From positions 1 to 47,667 of the forward strand of contig NZ_JH976538.1 in NCBI RefSeq assembly GCF_000309385.1: 47,667 nucleotides of DNA, in the 5' to 3' direction. Source of the DNA: Nodosilinea nodulosa PCC 7104 (lineage in GTDB: Bacteria > Cyanobacteriota > Cyanobacteriia > Phormidesmidales > Phormidesmidaceae). The position numbers and the translations under genes are program-made. Shown here in pieces: positions 41,573 through 47,667 of the stretch. The notes under the pieces are model-generated. The model worked only from the letters and a program-made list of their open reading frames with translations, was not told the origin of the DNA and ran no database searches. The number at the start of each line of letters is the position of its first letter. Positions within the stretch are counted from its first letter, which is position 1.

Positions 41573-42889
41573 TTAAGGGGTCGCTGTAGAAGGCAATGTT
41601 ATGGCCTTCCATGCGGTACGAGGCCGCAGCAGATGAGTTGGGGGCTTAGCCAGGTGGGCCACCTCAATAAAGGCGCGATGGACAGATGGATCATGGTTAG
41701 CGGCCTGGGCTACCCGGTCAAAGTATCGTTGCAGCTGTTGGCTTAACCAACCAGGGCGATCGCCTGTGGTCATCTCCCAACGAAAATCTTCGCTGGTGGC
41801 CATTAGCCAAGGAGACATGAGTTCTTGCGCTAGCTGTTTCTGGAACCGAAGGCCTAATCCTTGACGTTGGGGATGCTGCATAGAGCTGTCCAGTAGTGAC
41901 GCGCCCAGGGCCGCAGCCGTCATTCCCTGGCCATAAATCGGGTTAAATGCACAAACTGCATCCCCTACAGCTACGATCCCCTCGGGCAGAGTGGATAGCT
42001 TTTCAAAGTGACGCCAATGGTTTTCCGTGCGACGGTAGCACTGGATGGGGGAGATGGGTTCCCAGCCTCGAATGGCGTTAGCGATCGATGGATCTCGCAA
42101 ACTTTGAGCGAAGGACAAAAACTCTTCCTCGTCAGATGAAGGATAATCTTTTTCAATACCACTGAGGGTAATCACACAGCGATCGCCCTCTACTGGGTAA
42201 AGCACTCCCCCTCGCCGAGTCACCCCTGGTTTGGCCGCAACAATTACGCCTTCTATCGCTCCCTCGCTCGGGCGTTGATACCAGCGACTAGCGTAGCCAA
42301 TAAAGGAGTTTACAGTAATCTCGGGAGGGCGCTGGAAGCCCAGCTTTACCAGCCAGTCAGACAGCTTTGAATTACGGCCCGAGGCATCCACGATCCAATC
42401 AGCAGGTAGGGTGCCGGGTTCGCCGTTGATAGCCAAAACTACCCCAGTAATGCGGGTTGCATCATCAGTAGCCGTCAGGCCCGTCACAGTGGCGGCCTCT
42501 TGCACATTAAACCCAGGCATCTGGAGCAGGCGATCGCGCAGATACCACTCCAGCAATAGCCGACTACAAATCAGGCTTTTGAGGTTAGACACATGCCTGG
42601 GCATCCAGTCCCATAGGGTCAGAAATCGCCAGTCCGCTGTCCAGTCCAACAGCAATGCTCCCTGCTCGCTCAGATCCTCTGTCAGACCGGGGAAGAACGA
42701 TTCAAGAATCTGGTGTCCCCGCATCAATAAGGCATGGACATGCTGAGCCTGGGGGATCCCTGGCCGAGGACTAGGGCCATCGTGAAAGCAATCACGTTCC
42801 AGCAACGTCACTTGGTCAAAGTGATTGAGCATTGCCCGCGCCGCCAGCAAACCAGCAATACTGCCACCAATAACAACGGCATGGGACAT
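41573..42889 (-). CDS. FAD-dependent monooxygenase
   Basis: A 438-residue flavoprotein. MSHAVVIGGSIAGLLAARAM gives the GxGxxG Rossmann site, EGIVAVGDAVCAFNPIYGQG the second FAD motif (GD near 295), and WIVDASGRNSKLSDWL the DG region. Like tryptophan-7-halogenase-related and PHBH-type monooxygenases. ATG 42889 begins the FAD motif; a longer frame to 43015 has no ribosome site. Substrate unknown. It is convergent with the small gene 41120 and in the same direction as recA (upstream, 188 bp apart). Confidence 0.88.
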   Translation of the reverse strand: MSHAVVIGGSIAGLLAARAMLNHFDQVTLLERDCFHDGPSPRPGIPQAQHVHALLMRGHQILESFFPGLTEDLSEQGALLLDWTADWRFLTLWDWMPRHVSNLKSLICSRLLLEWYLRDRLLQMPGFNVQEAATVTGLTATDDATRITGVVLAINGEPGTLPADWIVDASGRNSKLSDWLVKLGFQRPPEITVNSFIGYASRWYQRPSEGAIEGVIVAAKPGVTRRGGVLYPVEGDRCVITLSGIEKDYPSSDEEEFLSFAQSLRDPSIANAIRGWEPISPIQCYRRTENHWRHFEKLSTLPEGIVAVGDAVCAFNPIYGQGMTAAALGASLLDSSMQHPQRQGLGLRFQKQLAQELMSPWLMATSEDFRWEMTTGDRPGWLSQQLQRYFDRVAQAANHDPSVHRAFIEVAHLAKPPTHLLRPRTAWKAITLPSTATP

Positions 42890-43077
42890 GGGTAAGGCAA
42901 GGTGAAATTTTGGGCAACTAAAAAGTGCTCCAATTGTATAGCAGTCGCCCAAATCTTCTGAGTGCCTGTGTTGACAGCACCGAGTCCTCTTCGTACTTGG
43001 GAAAGCCGTAAACAACCCCTGCCATCAGCAAGTAGTGACAGGAGAGGTTTTCGATCAACAGAGGCTTCAGAGCGCTT

Positions 43078-44193
43078 TTACTCGTCCTCGTCCAGGTAGG
43101 TTTCGCCTTCGTCTTCGTCCTCAATCTCCACGTCAGCCTCAGCGACAGCACCGCCGCCAATCTCCAGCTTCTCTCGCACCTGGGCCTCAACTTTCTGGGC
43201 AAATTCCGCATCCTCAAGCAGCCGCTGAATCGTGTTGTCGCGCCCCTGGCCCACGTTGTCGCCTTCGTAGCTGTACCAGGCTCCTTTGCGCACGATTACC
43301 CCGTGCTGCTCTGCTAGGTCAACCAGACAGCCCATCGTGGAGATGCCCTGGCCAAAGAGAATATCGAACTCGCCAATGCGGAAGGGCGGGGCCACCTTGT
43401 TTTTGGCCACTTTGACCTTGGCGCGAATGCCGTACTCTTCGGTGCCCTTCTTCAGGGTTTGGATGCGGCGAATGTCGAGGCGGACTGAGGCATAGAACTT
43501 GAGCGCATTGCCCCCGGTCGTGACCTCTGGGTTGCCGTAGGAGATGCCAATTTTCTGTCGCAGCTGGTTCAAGAAGATGACCGTACACTGCGACTTGCCA
43601 ATGCTGCCGGTGATTTTCCGCAGCGCCTGACTCATCAACCTGGCCTGCAGGCCCACGTGGGCGTCGCCCATCTCCCCTTCGATCTCAGCCCGTGGCACCA
43701 GCGCCGCTACCGAGTCTACGACCACGACATCAATGGCCGACGACCGCACCAGCTGATCGACCACCTCCAGGCCCATCTCCCCCGTGTCGGGCTGGGACAC
43801 CAGTAGATCATCGACATTGACTCCCAGAGCGGCAGCATAGATGGGGTCGAGGGCATGTTCTGCATCTACAAAAGCGGCGACCCCACCAGCCTTTTGCACC
43901 TCTGCAAGAACGTGCAGAGCCAATGTCGTTTTACCCGAACTCTCAGGGCCGTAGATTTCAATCACTCGTCCTTTAGGTAGGCCACCGCCCAGGGCCAGGT
44001 CGAGGGTTAGCGCTCCGGTGGAGATAGTTTCAACCTTCATTCGGGCAGCATCGCCCAGCCGCATGATCGCCCCTTTGCCAAAGTTGCGCTCAATCTGGCC
44101 TAGCACCATCGTCAGCGCTTTTGCCTTCTCCACCTGCTCGGGTGTTTTCTTGGGTGCTATGTCGTCCGCTTTGCTGCTTTTCCGGCCTGCCAT
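43078..44193 (-). CDS. recA: recombinase RecA
   Basis: A 371-residue RecA. Walker A GPESSGKTTLALHV, VVVVDSVAALVPRAEIEGEM (Walker B and L1), NQLRQKIGISYGNPEVTTGG (L2), MGRxQ-like C-terminal lobe AEFAQKVEAQVREKL and an acidic tail EIEDEDEGETYLDEDE. ATG 44193 with GAGGGA about nine bases upstream. Central for recombination, LexA cleavage and UmuD activation; the UmuD'-like protein at 10453 lacks the cleavable part, so it would not need this. A LexA box stands at 44260-44273. Complete and presumably functional. Confidence 0.97.
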   Translation of the reverse strand: MAGRKSSKADDIAPKKTPEQVEKAKALTMVLGQIERNFGKGAIMRLGDAARMKVETISTGALTLDLALGGGLPKGRVIEIYGPESSGKTTLALHVLAEVQKAGGVAAFVDAEHALDPIYAAALGVNVDDLLVSQPDTGEMGLEVVDQLVRSSAIDVVVVDSVAALVPRAEIEGEMGDAHVGLQARLMSQALRKITGSIGKSQCTVIFLNQLRQKIGISYGNPEVTTGGNALKFYASVRLDIRRIQTLKKGTEEYGIRAKVKVAKNKVAPPFRIGEFDILFGQGISTMGCLVDLAEQHGVIVRKGAWYSYEGDNVGQGRDNTIQRLLEDAEFAQKVEAQVREKLEIGGGAVAEADVEIEDEDEGETYLDEDE

Positions 44194-44259
44194 GATTCCC
44201 TCGGTAGTACAGAACAAGACCCCTGAACCCCAGAACAGTTGTCTTTAGTGAATCAGTTT

Positions 44260-44273
44260 AGTACACTTGTTCC
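44260..44273. promoter_or_regulatory. LexA box of recA
   Basis: AGTACACTTGTTCC fits the cyanobacterial LexA consensus RGTACNNNDGTWCB at every position. It lies 67 bp upstream of the recA ATG. A half-site AGTACAGAAC is at 44205-44214. Confidence 0.8.
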
Positions 44274-44348
44274 AAATCGCAATAGGTAGTTATCTATCTC
44301 AGGCGGAATGACTGAAACTAAGCCTCCGATGCGAGGGGAGGTGAGGCT

Positions 44349-44576
44349 ATGGCCCAACAACACCTAACGACACTGATTGCGTCCTCTGGCTGGATGATGG
44401 CTGTGACCCGTCGGGCCAGTGATTATTACTGCTGGGTTATTACCCCCGAACTGGCCACCCTCAGCGATGGCGAAACCTACACGACCAGCCAGGATGCTCT
44501 AGATGCGGCCCGTAGCCTGGTGTACTGCACCATAGGGCCACAGGTAGACTTCAGCCGCTGCCGCCTTTACGACTAG
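44349..44576 (+). CDS. hypothetical protein, 75 aa
   Basis: MAQQHLTTLIASSGWMMAVT starts a compact protein containing YYCWVITPELATLSDGETYT and LDAARSLVYCTIGPQVDFSR. Beta-rich, no signal peptide. GAGGGGAGG about nine bases before the ATG is a strong site. Small, perhaps cyanobacteria-specific; function unknown. Confidence 0.6.
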   Translation: MAQQHLTTLIASSGWMMAVTRRASDYYCWVITPELATLSDGETYTTSQDALDAARSLVYCTIGPQVDFSRCRLYD

Positions 44577-44751
44577 CGATCGCCAGCAGCAGGACTAAGT
44601 TAAGGATTCACCCGGACTTAGCCAACCTCAGCCGTCTGTATTGCTCCAGCAAGGCTTTGATCAGCGCGAGAGGGATGCCCTCCTCTGACCTCGGGCCGAG
44701 GTTCGTAGTTCGTGAGGCTGGATGGTGGTTGACTTGTTAGTCTGGTACAGG
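44577..44751. other. 175-bp gap, no clear gene
   Basis: Minus-strand frames hold fragments such as EEGIPLALIKALLEQYRRLR, maybe the last residues of a lost gene downstream of the CHAT remnant. Nothing supports a start or named family. Confidence 0.25.
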
Positions 44752-45069
44752 TCATCTCCCGTCACCCAGGTGGCGATCGCTCTCTGAGACATCAGGGCTA
44801 TGGGAAAGGCGGTTTTGGGCCTGACTACAGGCTTTCATGATCGCTGCTTGAGGCAAGGTTATTTTGTGGCCTGTTGCTGGGCGTGGTGCAAGTTTTTTTG
44901 ATATTCGCCGATTTTTTGTTGAGCGATCGAGCCGATGGGGGGCAGCGGGGAGGCTGCCGGAGAATTGTTCGGGTCGGGGGTGGTTGGGGGTCCAGAGTTG
45001 GGCGGTGATGTGGGGGAAGCCGTGGAGTAGATCGCCACCGGATAGGTTGAGGATGACTGATGTACTCAT
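44752..45069 (-). pseudogene. CHAT-domain protein, N-terminal remnant
   Basis: MSTSVILNLSGGDLLHGFPH and ITAQLWTPNHPRPEQFSGSL are the typical N-terminus of cyanobacterial CHAT-protease proteins found next to WD40/ATPase genes. After LPAAP the frame shifts and the sequence ends in unrelated residues, so the caspase-like domain (several hundred residues) is absent. Directly downstream of the WD40 gene (67 bp), consistent with a former two-gene unit. Confidence 0.6.
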
Positions 45070-45136
45070 GCAGTCCGGAGGGAGAAAAGAGCGAAAGGAC
45101 TGACTAAAGGAAAGAGGACCTGAAGGGGTAGGCTGG

Positions 45137-47418
45137 TCATTGTTTTGACCAAACATAATGCTGACAAGTCGAGCGGGCTCCTCTAACAACACCGCCAATA
45201 TCGTCAGGTGGGTTGGTCAAAATTAAGTGATGCTGCAACTGGTTACAGGCAGTGCTGAGCCAGTTTTCAGGAGATACACTCCAACGTCCTATGGTGGCGT
45301 TGGTAAGACCACTGATAATAGTCTTACCATCAGGACTTAAGGCGACAGAAGAAACCTCACTCGGATAATAGTCATAGTACCCCTGAACCGTTAAGGCTTG
45401 GCCGATGGGCTTGCCGGTCTGGGCATCCCATAGATGTACCGTGCTGTCCTCACTGCCGCTTGCGATGGTTTTACCGTCAGGACTGAAGGCAACAGACGAA
45501 ACCGTATCATAATGTCCCGTAAAGGGTTGGCCCATGGGCTGCATAGTTTGGGTATCCCAAAGCCGTATAGTCTTGTCCTCACTGCCACTGACAACGGCAT
45601 AGCCTAACCCTAAAGGAGTCTCTATGCGAACAGGACTGAAAGCAACAGCGTTGACCGCCTCATCATGCCCCGTCAAGGATTCACCGCTAGGCTCCCCAGT
45701 TTGGGCGTTCCACAGCCGCACTGTCTTATCTTTACTGCCACTGGCGATGGTTTTGCTGTCAGGACTGAAGGCGACAGACAAAACGGCATCCTCATGCCCT
45801 GTAAAAGGTTTGCCAATGAGCTTTCTAGTTTGGGCGTCCCACAGCCGCACTTTATTATCCTTACTGCCACTGGCGATGCTTTTGCTATCAGGGCTGAAGG
45901 CGAGGGACAAGACTGCATCCTCATGCCCTGTTAATGGTTGGCCAATGGGCTTTCCAGTTTGGGCATCCCACAGCCGTACCGTTTTGTCTAAATGACCACT
46001 GGCAATAATCTTGCCATCAGGACTGAAGGCCACAGATAAGATCTCATAACTATGATCTGTTTTTGTTAAGGGTTGACCGATAGGCTTGCCGGTTTGGGTA
46101 TTCCATAGCCGTACCGTTCTGTCCAAGCTGCTGACCATGGTCTTGCCATCAGGGCTTATGGACACAGATCTCGTTTGGCCAATGAGTTTTCTAGTTTGGG
46201 TATCCCATAGCTGTACCGTATTATTCGAAAGGCCTATAACCACGATCTTGCCATCGGGACTGAAGGCAAAGGGTGCCAACCAACCAGAACCATCAACTTT
46301 AAAGGTTTCGCCAATGAGTTGTCCGGTTTGCACGTTCCACAGCTCTACCTGCTCATAAGTTTTACCGGCAACGGTTTTGCCATCAGGACTAAAAGCAACG
46401 GAGAGTATATAATCATCCAACTTTAGGGGTTGGCCGATGAGTTGTCCAGTTTGGGCATCCCACAGCCTTACTGTTTTGTCTCCACTGCCACTGGCAATGG
46501 TTTTGCCATCGCGGCTAAAGGCAACGGAAGAGACCGCCTCATCATGCCCCTTCAAAGGTTGGCCAATGGGTTTTCCAGTTTGAGCATTCCACAACTGTAT
46601 GGTGTTGTCCCCGCTACCACTGGCAAGGATTCTGCCATCGGGACTAAAGGTAATGAAATAGATCGCATCCTCATGCCCTGTTAAGGGTTGGCCAATGGGC
46701 TTTCCAGTTTGAGTATCCCACAGCCGAATCGTCTTGTCCTCACTGCCACTGGCAAGGGTTTTGCCATCAGGACTGAATGTGACGGAATAGATCACATCAT
46801 CATGCCCTGTTAAAGGTTGGCCGATGGGCTTTCCAGTTTGGGCATCCCACAACTGCATGGTGTTGTCCCAACTGCGGCTGACCATAGTTTTGCCATCGGG
46901 ACTGGATGTGACCTCAGCGCCCTGCCCTGTGAAGGGATAGCTAAAGGGCTGGCTGGTTTGGACATCCCACAGCCGAATCGTCTTGTCCTTACTGCCACTG
47001 ACAATAGTTTTACCATCAGGGCTAAAGGCGACGGACATCACCCTAGCCCCATGCCCTGTTAAGGATTGGCCAATAGATTGCCCGGTTTGAGCATCCCATC
47101 GCTCCACCGTCTTATCCTGACGACCAATAATAATGGTCTTGCCGTCAGGGCTAAAGGCAACGGCTAAGACCGCGTCATCAGAGTACATACTCAAGGGGCT
47201 ACCAATGGGTTTTCTAGTCTGGGCATTCCATAGCCGCACCGTACTGTCATCACTGCCACTTGCAATGGTTTTACCATCGGGGCTAAAGGCAACAGCGTTG
47301 ACCGCCTCATCATGCCCTTTATCATCCCTCTGCCCTGTTAAGGGTGGACCAGCGAGTTGTCTAGTTTGAGCATTCCATAGCCGCACGGTGTTGTCCCTGC
47401 CACCACTAACTATGGTCG
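45137..47418 (-). pseudogene. WD40-repeat protein (17 units), N-terminus cut by IS4-type element
   Basis: About 17 repeats of roughly 42-45 residues with the pattern G-SPDGKTIASGSxDxTVRLWD-AQTGKPIGQPLTGH. The C-terminus ENWLSTACNQLQHHLILTNP with QHYVWSKQ is the standard end of cyanobacterial NACHT/ATPase-WD40 proteins. The first 43 residues of the nominal frame (from 47545) derive from the IS end, so the original effector/NTPase domain has been removed at about 47418. As a propeller-only remnant it could still bind partners. With the CHAT remnant it marks a dead defence-type or cell-death module. Confidence 0.8.
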
Positions 47419-47503
47419 AATGGCACTGACATAAGAGAGCAGAAAAGGCTTCAAGCGCTTGATCTGTAAAGATCGAAGCGTCGAAACCCAAAACCATGTC
47501 TCT

Positions 47504-47667
47504 ATGATGCCGAATCGTGCGGATGTCCTCAAGGAGAAATACCAAAACAGTATCGGTCTACCCTTTGCCAAGGTTCTACCGGAAGCCGAAGTCCAGGCTG
47601 TAGTGGACGAACAAGGCATCGCCTATCGCCAAGTGCTCTACACCCCAATGGTAGTGCTGTGGAGTTG
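47504..47667 (+). CDS. IS4-family transposase, N-terminal part at window edge
   Basis: MPNRADVLKEKYQNSIGLPF then AKVLPEAEVQAVVDEQGIAY and LYTPMVVLWS match the start of IS4-type transposases (SxGLPFxxVLP, YxPxVxLW). The frame runs off the right edge. The element's left end is near 47418, where it interrupts the WD40 gene. Start is ATG 47504 or 47507. Confidence 0.75.
   Translation, partial: MMPNRADVLKEKYQNSIGLPFAKVLPEAEVQAVVDEQGIAYRQVLYTPMVVLWS

Noticed and set aside
42890..43015. 42-residue N-terminal extension of the FAD monooxygenase
   Set aside because: The FAD-binding motif begins at ATG 42889; the extension has no motif or ribosome site.
45137..47545. WD40 direct repeats as a CRISPR-like array
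   Set aside because: The periodicity (about 130 bp) is the coding repeat of WD40 units, with no short repeat-spacer structure.

Overview
The window looks like a piece of a filamentous cyanobacterial chromosome or large plasmid (Leptolyngbya/Nodosilinea type). The octamer GCGATCGC (HIP1) is frequent, there is a DUF4278 protein, a WD40/CHAT pair, and many cyanobacterial-style insertion sequences. This is inferred from gene content and word usage; no rRNA or tRNA gene was found to confirm it. The region is a strongly accessory, partly decaying one: at least eight IS elements or fragments and about a dozen broken genes.

Layout. 1-3032: an ISKra4-type transposase tail, a beheaded HAD phosphatase, then a carbon-metabolism trio: class I fructose-bisphosphate aldolase, 6-phosphogluconolactonase, and a ribulose-phosphate 3-epimerase with an internal stop and a missing 3' part. 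3033-8370: an IS256-type fragment, two overlapping minus-strand hypothetical genes, and a set of small DNA-binding/hypothetical genes, one of them split by an intact IS1634/DUF4277-type element. 8676-10039: a lysozyme-like protein next to an N-acetylmuramoyl-L-alanine amidase. 10076-15294: a mutagenesis/SOS-like block: a UmuD'-like protein, a DUF4278 protein, UmuC, a membrane transglutaminase-like protein and an HNH nuclease with a frameshifted tail. A shared dyad GTCCTAYRRGAC recurs in front of three of these genes. 15300-16800: a possible structured RNA, a ribbon-helix-helix protein and a type I methionine aminopeptidase divergent across a perfect 14-bp inverted repeat.

17171-22556 and 32415-35190: families of short-chain/NmrA reductases, an alpha/beta hydrolase and a RidA-like protein with two near-identical AraC-type regulators. 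Each AraC gene (and a third, decayed copy) is followed 4-6 bp after its stop by the same tandem 10-bp repeat AAGAATCTGA, 21 bp apart, and then a reductase or hydrolase gene. A fourth repeat precedes a collapsed reductase. This is best read as one AraC-operator-target cassette that has been copied several times. 22762-28120: TetR regulator with its own palindrome, CPBP membrane protease, a second CPBP protein, a secreted TAP/SlpE-type alpha/beta hydrolase with a collapsed relative nearby, and a SpoIIM-like membrane protein. 28181-32414: small hypotheticals, a triple beta/gamma-crystallin secreted protein, RidA and IS5 remnants, an NmrA reductase and a membrane protein.

35272-39606: IS630 remnant, methyltransferase, a complete-looking IS200/IS605 element (divergent tnpA and tnpB), an aldo/keto-reductase-like gene and a broken staphylococcal-nuclease-like gene. 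39718-44576: flavin amine oxidase, FAD monooxygenase and recA with a textbook cyanobacterial LexA box. 44752-47667: a CHAT-domain remnant and a 17-unit WD40 protein whose N-terminal effector part has been cut off by an IS4-type element that runs off the window.

Strongest leads: (i) a UmuD homologue that starts exactly where processed UmuD' starts and lacks both catalytic residues; (ii) the GTCCTAYRRGAC operator set tying it to umuC and to a transglutaminase-HNH pair; (iii) the duplicated AraC-operator cassettes.
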